A stretch of 43,632 nucleotides of DNA from Jiangella rhizosphaerae (GTDB lineage: Bacteria > Actinomycetota > Actinomycetes > Jiangellales > Jiangellaceae), in the NCBI RefSeq assembly GCF_003579925.1, contig NZ_QUAL01000187.1, forward strand, positions 1 through 43,632, written 5' to 3'. The translations under genes and the position numbers were made by a program. The notes under the pieces are model-generated. The model saw nothing but the letters and a program-made list of their open reading frames with translations. It made no database searches and had not been told where the DNA came from. Shown piece after piece: positions 16,019-24,783 of this stretch; positions within the stretch are counted from its first letter, which is position 1; the number at the start of each line of letters is the position of its first letter.

Positions 16019-16591
16019 ATGATCATCCGGCAACGGCTCCGGCGGGCGGCGATCGCGCTCGCCACGGCCGGCATCGTCCCACTCGGCCTGCTCGCGACCG
16101 GCACGGCCGCCGAGGCCGCGACGACGTACACGGGCCGCACCACCGAGGGCGTGAACGTCCGCAGCGCACCCACCTCGTACGCCCCCAAGGTCGGGTCGTA
16201 CGCCAAGGGCGCCACCATCTCCATCCAGTGCAAGGTGTACGGCCCGACGGTCGGCGGCAACAGCCTCTGGTACAAGCTGTCGAGCGGCCGCTGGGTCACC
16301 GCCCGCTACGTCGCCAACGTCGGCGCCGCGCCGCGGTTCTGCGGCGACGGCCACGAGTACACCGGCCGGGTCTCCTCGTCGACGTCGCTGTCCGTACGCA
16401 GCGGCCCGCACACCTCCGACCCGAAGGTCAGCTCCGCACCGCGCGGCTCGACCCTGCACATCGTCTGCAAGGTCGACTCCCAGAGCATCGACGGCAACCG
16501 GCGCTGGTACCAACTGACCGGTGACGGCGGCGGCCAGTGGGTGGCGGCCCGCTACGTGACGAACGTGGGGTCCGCTCCGCCGTACTGCTGA
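16019..16591 (+). CDS. Secreted protein with two SH3-like domains
   Basis: 190 aa; ATG 16019 follows a strong AGGAGG site at 16007-16012. The N-terminus is a classical signal peptide (basic RQRLRRA, hydrophobic IALATAGIVPLGLLATG, cleavage near AEA-A at residue ~37). Two bacterial SH3 repeats follow, about residues 38-108 and 113-190, each with VNVRSAP or LSVRSGP, a Cys in IQCKV or IVCKV, a Trp-Tyr pair, and a closing Cys after ARYVxNVG. Each repeat therefore has a likely disulfide. Known: SH3b modules bind peptidoglycan or other extracellular ligands. There is no catalytic domain, so it is probably a cell-wall-associated or secreted binding protein. Confidence 0.88.
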   Translation: MIIRQRLRRAAIALATAGIVPLGLLATGTAAEAATTYTGRTTEGVNVRSAPTSYAPKVGSYAKGATISIQCKVYGPTVGGNSLWYKLSSGRWVTARYVANVGAAPRFCGDGHEYTGRVSSSTSLSVRSGPHTSDPKVSSAPRGSTLHIVCKVDSQSIDGNRRWYQLTGDGGGQWVAARYVTNVGSAPPYC

Positions 16592-16606
16592 GCCCTCCCA
16601 GGGAAG

Positions 16607-16642
16607 ACGGCGCCGCCCTCACGACAACCGGGGCGGCGCCGT
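16607..16642. terminator. Bidirectional terminator-like hairpin
   Basis: ACGGCGCCGCCC (16607-16618) and GGGCGGCGCCGT (16631-16642) are perfect 12-bp arms around a 12-nt loop. It lies just after the SH3 gene stop and overlaps the 3' end of the convergent narK, so it could stop transcription from both sides. Confidence 0.7.
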
Positions 16643-17830
16643 CGCCGTCCGTGCCCGCACCCCGAGCAGCGTGAACGCCAGTGCGCCGGCGGCGGTGATG
16701 GCCAGCAGCGTCAGCCCCACCCCGTAGCCGGACAGCAGCACCTCATACGTCGCCCCCATGACCAGCGGCGGGAAGAACCCGCCCAGTCCGCCGGCCGCAC
16801 CCACGACGCCGGTGACCGTCCCGACCTTCTCCGGCGGGGCCAGCCGGGCGACCCACGCGAACACGCCGCCGGTGCCCAGGCCGAGGAAGAACGCGAGGGC
16901 GACGAACGCGATGCCGGCAGGCACCTCGACCGGCGGCTGGAACGCGACGACGATCGCCAGCACCACCGTGCCGGCCAGCGAGATCGCGACGACCGACCGC
17001 GGCCCGATCCGGTCGGACAGCACACCGCCGAGAGGACGGGCGACGACGGCGGCCAGCGCGAACCCGGCGGTGCGGGTGCCGGCCGCCGTCAGGTCGAAGT
17101 CGTAGATGTCGTTGAGGTAGGTCGGCAGGTAGGTCGAGAACGCGACGAACCCGCCGAACGCGACCGCGTACAGGAATGACATCTGCCATGTCACCGGCAG
17201 CCGCACCGCCGCCGCCAGCTTCGGCACCACGGGCGCGGTGTTCGGCGTCCAGCCCGGAGCGTCGCGCATCAGCAGCCAGCACACCGTCGCCATCGCCACC
17301 AGCGCCACGGCGACGACGACATGCGTCGCGACGTAGCCGAACCAGTCGACGAACCGCGGGGTGAAGAACGCCGACAGCGCCGTCCCGCCCATCCCGGCGC
17401 CGAACACGCCGGTCGCGAAGCCGCGGCGAGACTGCTCGTACCACGAGTTGACGAACGGGATGCCGACGGCGAACGTCGTGCCGGCGATGCCGAGGAAGAA
17501 CCCGAACACCAGGAGCAGCCCGTACGACTCCGCCTCGCCGGCCGCCGCCACCAGCAGCACGAACGGCGCCGACGCCACCATGAGGACGGGGAACATCAGC
17601 CGGCCGCCGAACCGGTCGGTGAGCGCGCCGGCCAGGATCCGCCCGACCGAGCCCACCAGCACCGGCGTGGCCACCAGCAGCGACTTCTGGCCGGCGGACA
17701 GGCCCAGCTCGCCGGTGTAGCGCACGCCGAGCGGCGCGATCATGTTCCACGCCCAGAAGCTGACGGCGAACGCGACGGTGGCCAGCACCAGGTTGCGGGT
17801 CTGGCCGGCGCGGAGCTCGGGACTGTTCAT
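16619..17830 (-). CDS. narK: Nitrate/nitrite MFS transporter NarK
   Basis: 403 aa, ATG in an ATGA overlap with narI. It has about 12 membrane segments and the NarK-type nitrate signatures: GMGGTALSAFFTPRF (about residues 147-161) and GAAGGLGGFFPPLVMG (about 345-360), both glycine-rich stretches of the NNP family. Known: NarK proteins import nitrate, antiport nitrite, or do both, at the cytoplasmic membrane. Being last in narGHJI-narK, it supplies nitrate to the cytoplasmic active site of NarG and removes nitrite. Import and exchange modes cannot be told apart here. Confidence 0.93.
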   Translation of the reverse strand: MNSPELRAGQTRNLVLATVAFAVSFWAWNMIAPLGVRYTGELGLSAGQKSLLVATPVLVGSVGRILAGALTDRFGGRLMFPVLMVASAPFVLLVAAAGEAESYGLLLVFGFFLGIAGTTFAVGIPFVNSWYEQSRRGFATGVFGAGMGGTALSAFFTPRFVDWFGYVATHVVVAVALVAMATVCWLLMRDAPGWTPNTAPVVPKLAAAVRLPVTWQMSFLYAVAFGGFVAFSTYLPTYLNDIYDFDLTAAGTRTAGFALAAVVARPLGGVLSDRIGPRSVVAISLAGTVVLAIVVAFQPPVEVPAGIAFVALAFFLGLGTGGVFAWVARLAPPEKVGTVTGVVGAAGGLGGFFPPLVMGATYEVLLSGYGVGLTLLAITAAGALAFTLLGVRARTATAPPRLS

Positions 17831-18540
17831 CGTCGACTCCTCGTCCAGCCGGGCGCCGGCGGGACGGCATCCCGGCTGCGATAGACGATGTAGGGCCGGA
17901 ACAGGTAGTGGACGGGCGCGGTGAACGCGTGCACCAGCCGGGTGAACGGCCAGATCGCGAACAGCAGCATGCCGACCAGCGTGTGGACGTGGAACTCCAC
18001 CGGCGCGGCGGCCATCGAGTCGACGTCGGGCTGCAGCACGAACAGCGACCGGAACCACGGTGACACCGACTCGCGGTAGTCGTGCGCCTCCGAACCGGCA
18101 CCGACGCTGACCAGCGTCGTCCACAGGCCCAGCGCGATCGCGGCGACCAGGACGACGTACATCGCCTTGTCGTTGGCGGTGGTGGCCATGAAGACCGGCC
18201 CGGTCCTGCGGCGCCGGTAGATCAGGATGGCGATGCCGGCCAGCGTGCAGGCGCCGGCGATGCCGCCGAACACCAGCGCGTTGACGTGGTAGATCCCCTC
18301 GCTGACTCCGGCCGCCTCGGTCCACGACTCCGGGATCACCAGCCCGCCGACGTGCCCGACGATCACGACGAGGATGCCGAAGTGGAACAGCGGCGACCCG
18401 ATGCGCAGCAGCCGCGACTCGTAGAGCTGCGACGACCGCGTCGTCCAGCCGAACTTGTCGTAGCGGTAGCGCCAGATCGACCCTGCGACCAGCACGACCA
18501 CCATGACGTACGGCAGCACACCCCACAGGACGGCGTTCAC
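17827..18540 (-). CDS. narI: Respiratory nitrate reductase gamma subunit NarI
   Basis: 237 aa from GTG 18540, which overlaps the narJ stop as GTGA. Five membrane segments are visible. Candidate haem b ligands are the two histidines ten apart in LFHFGILVVIVGHVGG and the later pair in FHVHTLVGMLL and TRLVHAF, matching the spacing known for NarI. Known: NarI takes electrons from menaquinol at the outer membrane face and passes them through two haems to NarH. Both narI and narK are coupled by a 4-bp overlap, so they are translated together. Confidence 0.94.
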   Translation of the reverse strand: MNAVLWGVLPYVMVVVLVAGSIWRYRYDKFGWTTRSSQLYESRLLRIGSPLFHFGILVVIVGHVGGLVIPESWTEAAGVSEGIYHVNALVFGGIAGACTLAGIAILIYRRRRTGPVFMATTANDKAMYVVLVAAIALGLWTTLVSVGAGSEAHDYRESVSPWFRSLFVLQPDVDSMAAAPVEFHVHTLVGMLLFAIWPFTRLVHAFTAPVHYLFRPYIVYRSRDAVPPAPGWTRSRR

Positions 18541-19166
18541 GGCCGGTCTCCGTACGGCTGCAGCTCCAGACCGACGGTCTCGACGGGCGGCCGGGCGGCG
18601 GCGTGGACGGCGGCGCGGTCCGGCGGCGACTCCCCCGGCAGCGTCGCGCAGACCGCCGCGACGCCGTCGGCGTACGGCGTGCCGAGGTCGAGCAGCGCGA
18701 ACCGCAGCAGCTCCAGCGACGGCCGGTACTCCTGCAGCAGCGCGGTACCGGCGGCGGGGTCGGCGATCGCGGCGAACTCGAGCACGGTCGGCAGGTGGTC
18801 GGGCAGCTCGCCGTGCAGGTCGACGACGAACCCGCTGGCCCGGTAGGCGGCCTTGAAGCGGGCGAGCACCTCGCCGCGCCGCCGGGTGTCGCCGTCGGTC
18901 CAGTACGACAGGTGCAGCGCCCGGTCCCGGCTCAGGTCGAAGACGTCGACGTAGTCGCGCTGCAGGTCCGCGAGCGGCCGCCCGCCCAGGTGGTCCACCA
19001 GCGCCGACAGGCGGGCGACGGCGTCGGACGGCGACTGCTCGGCCAGCGCCCGGCCCAGCAGTGGCAGCCGCTGCACCAATGTCGCGTCGGGGTAGTCCAG
19101 GCACCACGAGGCGACCTGGTGCACGACGCGGTGGTCGGCGGCGCGGTCCCGCCGGCGGCCGATCAC
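18537..19166 (-). CDS. narJ: Nitrate reductase assembly chaperone NarJ
   Basis: 209 aa from GTG 19166 (GTGA overlap with the narH stop). All-helical TorD-like chaperone with the NarJ signatures HQVASWCLDYPD, QRDYVDVFDLSRDRALHLSYW (about residues 67-87) and GELPDHLPTVLEFAA (about 118-132). Known: NarJ binds the N-terminus of NarG and oversees insertion of the molybdenum cofactor and the proximal iron-sulfur cluster before membrane docking; it is not part of the final enzyme. The frame runs open further upstream but only as a shadow of narH. Confidence 0.94.
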   Translation of the reverse strand: MIGRRRDRAADHRVVHQVASWCLDYPDATLVQRLPLLGRALAEQSPSDAVARLSALVDHLGGRPLADLQRDYVDVFDLSRDRALHLSYWTDGDTRRRGEVLARFKAAYRASGFVVDLHGELPDHLPTVLEFAAIADPAAGTALLQEYRPSLELLRFALLDLGTPYADGVAAVCATLPGESPPDRAAVHAAARPPVETVGLELQPYGDRP

Positions 19167-20824
19167 GACGCTCCGTCCTTGCGCGGCGGGAACAGGCCCT
19201 CCGGCCGGCCGTTGCCGTCCCAGTTGAGCAGGTTGACCCGGCCGCTCAGGTCGCCCGGCGGCGTGTCGGTGGTCTGCCGCTGCTTCAGCGCCTGGAACGT
19301 CTCGACGGCGACCGGCACCGGCCGCCCGCTGGCCTCGCCGAACGGCCCGGACTCGTACATGCCGGGGCCGTCCTCGACGTCGAGGGAGCAGCCGAGCTCC
19401 TCCAGGTCGTGCGCCTGCTCGGCGTGCGCGGTCGGGATGACGTAGCGCTCGTCGTACTTGGCGATGGCCATCAGCCGGTACATCGCGTACAGCGACTCCT
19501 CGGTCATCCCGACGGAGGCCGGGATGGACGGGTCGGGGTCGCGGCCGAGCGTCACGTCGCGCATGTAGGCCCGCATGGCGGCGAGCTTGCGCAGCACCGC
19601 CGTCACCGTCGCCGTCCGGCCGGCGGTGAACAGCTCGGCGAGGTACTCGACGGGGATGCGTAGCGCGTCGATCGCGCCGAACAGCGTCGCGCGGTCCTCG
19701 GCGTCGTGGCCCTGCGACGACAGTAGGTCGACCACCGGCGACAGCGGCGGCACGTACCAGACCATCGGCATCGTCCGGTACTCCGGGTGCAGCGGCAGCG
19801 CGACGCGGTACGTCTTGGCCAGCGCGTAGACGGGCGAGCGCCGGGCGGCGTCGATCCAGTCGTCCGGGATGCCGCCGGCCCGCGCCGCCGCGACCACCGC
19901 GGGGTCGGACGGGTCGAGCATGAGGCCCAGCTGCGCCTCGTACAGGTCCTGCGGATCGGGGGTCGACGCGGCCGCGGTGACGGCGTCGGCGTCGTACAGG
20001 AACAGCCCCAGGTAGCGCAGCCGGCCCACGCAGGTCTCCGAGCACACCGTCGGCAGCCCGACCTCGACCCGCGGGTAGCAGAACGTGCACTTCTCGGCCT
20101 TGCCGGAGCGGTGGTTGAAGTAGATCTTCTTGTACGGGCAGCCGGTGACGCACTGCCGCCAGCCGCGGCAGCGGTCCTGGTCGACCAGCACGATGCCGTC
20201 CTCGCTGCGCTTGTAGATGGCGCCGGACGGGCACGAGGCCATGCACGACGGGTTCAGGCAGTGTTCGCAGATGCGCGGCAGGTAGAACATGAACGTCCGC
20301 TCGAACTCGAAGCGGATCTTCTCCTCCGACTCGCGCCGCACCTTCTCGACGATGGGGTCGAGGTGGCCGAGCTCGCTGGTGCCGCCGAGGTTGTCGTCCC
20401 AGTTCGCCGACCACGTGACCTTGGTGTCCTCACCCGTGATGAGCGATTTCGGCCGGGCGACCGGGAAGTCGTCGCCCAGCGGCGCCTCGGTGAGCGTGCG
20501 GTAGTCGTAGGTCCACGGCTCGTAGTAGTCGGCCAGCTCCGGCTGCACCGGGCTGGCGAAGATGCCGAGCAGCCGTCTCGCCCGGCTTCCGGTGCGCAGC
20601 TCGAGCTTGCCGCGCTTGTTGAGCGTCCAGCCGCCCTTCCAGTGGTCCTGGTCCTCGTAGCGACGGGGGTAGCCCTGTCCGGGCCGGGTCTCGACGTTGT
20701 TGAACCAGACGTACTCCGTGCCGGCCCGGTTGGTCCACGCCTGTTTGCAGGTGACCGAGCAGGTGTGGCACCCGATGCACTTGTCGAGGTTCATCACCAT
20801 CGCCATTTGCGCCATGACCCGCAT
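19163..20824 (-). CDS. narH: Respiratory nitrate reductase beta subunit NarH
   Basis: 553 aa from ATG 20824; its first base is also the last base of the narG stop (TGATG), and AGGAGGTGA lies upstream inside narG. Four cysteine groups for three [4Fe-4S] and one [3Fe-4S] cluster are present: CIGCHTCSVTC (residues 16-26), CEHCLNPSCMASC, CRGWRQCVTGC (Trp in place of a Cys, as expected for the 3Fe cluster) and CTFCYPRVE...CSETC. Known: NarH carries electrons from NarI to NarG on the cytoplasmic face. Length and motifs are normal for the family, with no sign of decay. Confidence 0.96.
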   Translation of the reverse strand: MRVMAQMAMVMNLDKCIGCHTCSVTCKQAWTNRAGTEYVWFNNVETRPGQGYPRRYEDQDHWKGGWTLNKRGKLELRTGSRARRLLGIFASPVQPELADYYEPWTYDYRTLTEAPLGDDFPVARPKSLITGEDTKVTWSANWDDNLGGTSELGHLDPIVEKVRRESEEKIRFEFERTFMFYLPRICEHCLNPSCMASCPSGAIYKRSEDGIVLVDQDRCRGWRQCVTGCPYKKIYFNHRSGKAEKCTFCYPRVEVGLPTVCSETCVGRLRYLGLFLYDADAVTAAASTPDPQDLYEAQLGLMLDPSDPAVVAAARAGGIPDDWIDAARRSPVYALAKTYRVALPLHPEYRTMPMVWYVPPLSPVVDLLSSQGHDAEDRATLFGAIDALRIPVEYLAELFTAGRTATVTAVLRKLAAMRAYMRDVTLGRDPDPSIPASVGMTEESLYAMYRLMAIAKYDERYVIPTAHAEQAHDLEELGCSLDVEDGPGMYESGPFGEASGRPVPVAVETFQALKQRQTTDTPPGDLSGRVNLLNWDGNGRPEGLFPPRKDGAS

Positions 20825-23800
20825 CAGTACGTCACCTCCTGAGAGCGCTTGCGGATGGTCGAGACCATGTCGCGCTGGTTCCCCGTCGGGCCGAGGTAGT
20901 TGAACGTGTAAGAGAGCTGGGCGTAGCCGCCGATCAGGTGCGTCGGCTTCACCAGCAGCCGGGTGACGGAATTGTGGATGCCGCCGCGCCGCCCGGTCGC
21001 CTCCGACTTCGGGACGTCGATGGTGCGCTCCTGCGCGTGGTGCACGTAGACGACGCTCTGCGGCATCCGATGCGACACGATGGCGCGGCCGACGAAGACG
21101 CCGTTGGCGTTGACGCACTCGACCCAGTCGTTGTCCTTGACGTCGATGGCGGCGGCGTCGGCGGGACTCATCCACACCACCGGGCCGCCGCGCGACAGCG
21201 ACAGCATGAGCAGGTTGTCCTGGTACTCGGAGTGGATCGACCACTTCGAGTGCGGCGTCAGGTAGCGGACGGTGACCTGGCTGGCGCCGTCCGGGCCCAG
21301 CCGCGGCTCGCCGAACAGCCGGTGCAGGGCCAGCGGCGGGCGGTAGATCGGCAGCGCCTCGCCGTACTCCAGCATCCAGTCGTGGTCGAGGTAGAAGTGC
21401 ATGCGGCCGGTGAGCGTGTGGAACGGCTTGAGCCGCTCGATGTTGACGGTGAACGGGGCGTACCTCCGGCCGCCGGTCTCCGAGCCGGACCACTCGGGCG
21501 AGGTGATGACGGGGACCGGGGCGGTCTGCGTGTCTTCGAAGGTGATGCGTCTTTCTTCCGAGCCCTCGGCCAGGTCGGCCAGCGGCTTGCCGACGCGTTC
21601 CTCCAGCGTTCGGAAACCCTGCACGGCCAGCTCGCCGTTGGTCGTCCCCGAGAACATGAGGATCGCCTCGGCCAGCTTCTCGTCGGTGTCGACGGCCGGG
21701 CGGCCGTCGGCGGCGCCGCCGAGCATGACGCCGTTGGCCCTGGCCAGTCGTGCGGTCTGCTCCTCGAGCCGGTAGGTGACGTTCTTGACGGTGAAGCCGA
21801 GGGTGTCGGCGAGCGGGCCGACGGCGGCCAGCTTGTCGGCGATGGCGGTGTAGTCGCGCTCGACGACGGTGACGACCGGCCTGGTGCCGTCGGCTCTGCC
21901 GTGTGGCCGGCCGAGTTCGCCGGGGGTGTCGTGCTGGAGGGGGACGGTGACGAGGTCGCGGCGGGTGCCCAGGTGCTGTGTCGCCAGCTCGGAGAGCTTG
22001 CGGGCCAGCAGGTGGAACGCGTCGAAGTCGGTCTTCGCCTCCCACGGCGGGTCGATGGCCGGGGTGAACGCGTGCACGAACGGGTGCATGTCCGTCGACG
22101 AGAGGTCGTGCTTCTCGTACCAGGTGGCGGCCGGCAGCACGACGTCGGAGAGCAGGGTCGTCGACGTCATGCGGAAGTCCGCCGAGAGCAGCAGGTCGAG
22201 CTTGCCCTCCGGGGCTTGGTCGTGCCAGGCGATGTCGCGTGGGCGCGGGGCGTTGGGGTTCTCGGTGCCCATGACGTTGGAGTGGGTGCCGAGCAGGTGC
22301 TTGAGGAAGTACTCGTTGCCCTTCGCCGACGAGCCCATGAGGTTCGAGCGCCAGAGAACGAGCGTCCGCGGCCAGTTCCGCGGGTCGTCGACGTCCTGGA
22401 TGGCGGGGGTGAGCGTGCCGTCGTCCAGTGCTCGCGCGACGTAGTCGGCGGGGTCTCGTGCTGTGCCGTTCTCGACCGCCGCCGTCGCGTCGTCGGCGAC
22501 CTGGAGCGGGTTCGCGTCGAACTGCGGGTAGAACGGCATCCAGCCGAGCTTCGCCGACTCCGCGATGGCGTCGGCGGTGTGCTTCTCTTCTGTGGTGGTG
22601 CTGAGCGGGGACGCCAGCGACGCCGTCGAGTAGCCGTCGCCCCGCCACTGGCCGGTGTGCATGTACCAGTAGGCCGTGCCGATCATGGTGCGCGGCGGGC
22701 GCGACCAGTCCAGCGCGTTGGCCAGCGAGATCCAGCCGGTGATCGGGCGGCACTTCTCCTGCCCGACGTAATGCGCCCAGCCGCCGCCGTTGCGGCCCAT
22801 GCAGCCGGTGAGGATGAGCAGCGCGAGGATGGCCCGGTACGTCGCGTCGCCGTGGAACCACTGGCAGACGCCGGCGCCCAGGATGATCATCGAGCGGCCG
22901 CCGGACTCCTCGGCGTTGGCGGCGAACTCGCGGGCGATGCGGATGCACTGCTCCGCCGGGACGCTGGTGATCTCCGCCTGCCAGGCCGGCGTGTACGGCG
23001 TGCTGCTGTCGTCGTAGCCGGTCGGCCAGTCGCCGGGCAGGCCGTCGCGCTGGACGCCGTACTGGGCGAGCATGAGGTCGAGCACCGTCGTCACCAGGTG
23101 GCCGCCGACCCGGCGGGCCGGGACGCCGCGCCGGAGCACGTCGCCGGAGCCGTCGGGGTTGGTGAAGGCGGGCAGCAGCACCTCGACGTTCTCGGCGTCG
23201 TCGCCCTGCATGGTGAGGGCGGGCGTGATGCCGTGGAGGTCGAGGTTCCAGCGGCCCTTGCCCGATTCGGCGTACCGGAAGCCGATCGAGCCGTTCGGGA
23301 CGCGTAGCTCGCCGGTGGCCTCGTCGAGCACGACGGTCTTCCACTGGTCCTCGGGTGTCGCCCCGCCCAGGTCGGCGGCGGTGAGGAACTTGCCTGGGGT
23401 GAGCCCGTCGGAGTGCTCGTCCAGCCGGATGAGCATCGGCAGGTCGGTGTAGGTGCGGACGTAGTCCTCGAAGAACGGAGTGCGCCGGTCGGCGAAGTGT
23501 TCCTTGAGGATGACGTGGCCCATGGCCATCGCAAGGGCGGCGTCGGTGCCCGCCTGGGCCGGCAGCCACTCGTCGGCGAACTTGGTGTTGTCGGCGTAGT
23601 CGGGGCTGACGGTGACGACCTTGGTGCCGCGGTAGCGGACCTCGGCCATCCAGTGCGCGTCGGGCGTGCGCGTCACCGGGACGTTCGAGCCCCACATCAT
23701 CAGGTACGTGGCGTCCCACCAGTCCCCCGACTCCGGCACGTCGGTCTGGTCGCCGAAGACCTGCGGGCTGGCCACCGGGAGGTCGGCGTACCAGTCGTAG

Positions 23801-24489
23801 AACGACGTCATGACGCCGCCGATGAGCTGCATGAAACGCGTCCCGACGGCGTGCGAGACCATCGACATCGCCGGGATCGGCGAGAAGCCGGCGCAGCGGT
23901 CCGGCCCGTACTCCTTGATCGTGTGCACGTGCGCGGCGGCGGCGATCTCGATCGCCTCGTCCCAGGTCGCCCGGACCAGCCCGCCCTTGCCTCTGGCCTG
24001 CTGGTAGCTGCGCCTTTTGGCCGGGTCGCCGGTGACGTCCGCCCAGGCGAGGACCGGGTCGCCGAGGCGCTGCTTCGCCTCGCGGTACAGCTCCAGGAGG
24101 ACGCCGCGGACGTACGGGTAGCGCGCCCTCGTGGGTGAGTAGGTGTACCAGGAGAACGCCGCGCCGCGCGGGCAGCCGCGCGGCTCGTACTCGGGTCGGT
24201 CCGGCCCCACCGAGGGATAATCCGTCTGCTGGGTCTCCCAGGTGATGATGCCGTCCTTGACGTACACCTTCCACGAGCACGACCCCGTGCAGTTCACGCC
24301 GTGCGTGGACCGGACGACCTTGTCGTGGCTCCAGCGGTCCCGATAGAACACATCGCCCTGCCGGCCGCCCTCCCGGAACACCACCCGCCCGTCGTCGGAC
24401 TCGTCCCAGCGGCTGAAGAACCGGCCCGCCTTCAACAGGGCCGCCGACGCCGGCCCGTCCACCCCTGGTCGTGGCGCCGGCCCGGCCAT
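20824..24489 (-). CDS. narG: Respiratory nitrate reductase alpha subunit NarG
   Basis: 1221 aa. ATG 24489 is chosen because it has a GAGGTGG ribosome site; a longer frame upstream is not conserved. The FS0 cluster ligands are visible as H63, C67 and C71 in HGVNCTGSC plus C106 in EPRGCPRG. The Mo-ligand aspartate expected of NarG is D236 in YDWYADLPVASP, followed by DQTDVPESGDWW and WGSNVPVTRTPDAH. Known: NarG binds Mo-bis-MGD and reduces nitrate to nitrite in the cytoplasm during anaerobic respiration. It heads the operon narG-H-J-I-K. The 210 bp upstream to tRNA-Leu must hold its promoter, but no clear Fnr-, Crp- or NarL-type site could be recognised. Confidence 0.96.
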   Translation of the reverse strand: MAGPAPRPGVDGPASAALLKAGRFFSRWDESDDGRVVFREGGRQGDVFYRDRWSHDKVVRSTHGVNCTGSCSWKVYVKDGIITWETQQTDYPSVGPDRPEYEPRGCPRGAAFSWYTYSPTRARYPYVRGVLLELYREAKQRLGDPVLAWADVTGDPAKRRSYQQARGKGGLVRATWDEAIEIAAAAHVHTIKEYGPDRCAGFSPIPAMSMVSHAVGTRFMQLIGGVMTSFYDWYADLPVASPQVFGDQTDVPESGDWWDATYLMMWGSNVPVTRTPDAHWMAEVRYRGTKVVTVSPDYADNTKFADEWLPAQAGTDAALAMAMGHVILKEHFADRRTPFFEDYVRTYTDLPMLIRLDEHSDGLTPGKFLTAADLGGATPEDQWKTVVLDEATGELRVPNGSIGFRYAESGKGRWNLDLHGITPALTMQGDDAENVEVLLPAFTNPDGSGDVLRRGVPARRVGGHLVTTVLDLMLAQYGVQRDGLPGDWPTGYDDSSTPYTPAWQAEITSVPAEQCIRIAREFAANAEESGGRSMIILGAGVCQWFHGDATYRAILALLILTGCMGRNGGGWAHYVGQEKCRPITGWISLANALDWSRPPRTMIGTAYWYMHTGQWRGDGYSTASLASPLSTTTEEKHTADAIAESAKLGWMPFYPQFDANPLQVADDATAAVENGTARDPADYVARALDDGTLTPAIQDVDDPRNWPRTLVLWRSNLMGSSAKGNEYFLKHLLGTHSNVMGTENPNAPRPRDIAWHDQAPEGKLDLLLSADFRMTSTTLLSDVVLPAATWYEKHDLSSTDMHPFVHAFTPAIDPPWEAKTDFDAFHLLARKLSELATQHLGTRRDLVTVPLQHDTPGELGRPHGRADGTRPVVTVVERDYTAIADKLAAVGPLADTLGFTVKNVTYRLEEQTARLARANGVMLGGAADGRPAVDTDEKLAEAILMFSGTTNGELAVQGFRTLEERVGKPLADLAEGSEERRITFEDTQTAPVPVITSPEWSGSETGGRRYAPFTVNIERLKPFHTLTGRMHFYLDHDWMLEYGEALPIYRPPLALHRLFGEPRLGPDGASQVTVRYLTPHSKWSIHSEYQDNLLMLSLSRGGPVVWMSPADAAAIDVKDNDWVECVNANGVFVGRAIVSHRMPQSVVYVHHAQERTIDVPKSEATGRRGGIHNSVTRLLVKPTHLIGGYAQLSYTFNYLGPTGNQRDMVSTIRKRSQEVTY

Positions 24490-24632
24490 CTGCCACCTCG
24501 ATTCCTCGTGGTCGCAGCCCCGCCTTCCCCTGCACGAGGCGTTGCGATCGAGCATAGACAAGATCACGACGATGAGAGACGGATCACACGAAACTCTCTT
24601 CACACTGGTCGCGCCTCGCGGTCCGCCCCGAG

Positions 24633-24664
24633 TTGGACAGAGGGCCCCACGGGTTTGGTATGGT
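24633..24664 (+). promoter_or_regulatory. Likely promoter of tRNA-Leu
   Basis: TTGGACA (24633-24639) and TATGGT (24659-24664) resemble the -35 and -10 of actinobacterial housekeeping tRNA promoters; the spacer is 19-20 bp, slightly long. The tRNA begins 34 bp after the -10. Confidence 0.5.
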
Positions 24665-24698
24665 TACGCAGCCGCTGGCGCTCCACGAAGCGCCGCAA

Positions 24699-24783
24699 GT
24701 CCGGGTGGCGGAATAGGCAGACGCGCTAGCTTGAGGTGCTAGTCCCCGTCAAGGGGGTGGGGGTTCAAGTCCCCCCTCGGACA
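24699..24783 (+). tRNA. tRNA-Leu(GAG)
   Basis: 85 nt. The acceptor arms GTCCGGG (24699-24705) and CTCGGAC (24776-24782) pair with one G-U, and the discriminator is A. The D-arm has GGCGGAATAGGCAGACGC and the anticodon stem CTAGC/GCTAG encloses the loop TTGAGGT, giving anticodon GAG. A long variable arm (CCCCGTCAAGGGG) marks it as type II, and the T-arm is GGGGGTTCAAGTCCCCC. No CCA is encoded. The 3' half doubles as the end of a recombinase gene on the opposite strand. Confidence 0.95.

Noticed and set aside
19163..24535. A single open frame of 1790 codons on the minus strand through narH and narG
   Set aside because: Only its last ~553 codons (narH) are real; upstream it is a shadow frame of narG, kept open by high G+C content.
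24540..24600. Fnr/Crp-type palindrome upstream of narG
   Set aside because: No TTGAT-N4-ATCAA or TGTGA-N6-TCACA match could be found; isolated TGATC words are not enough.
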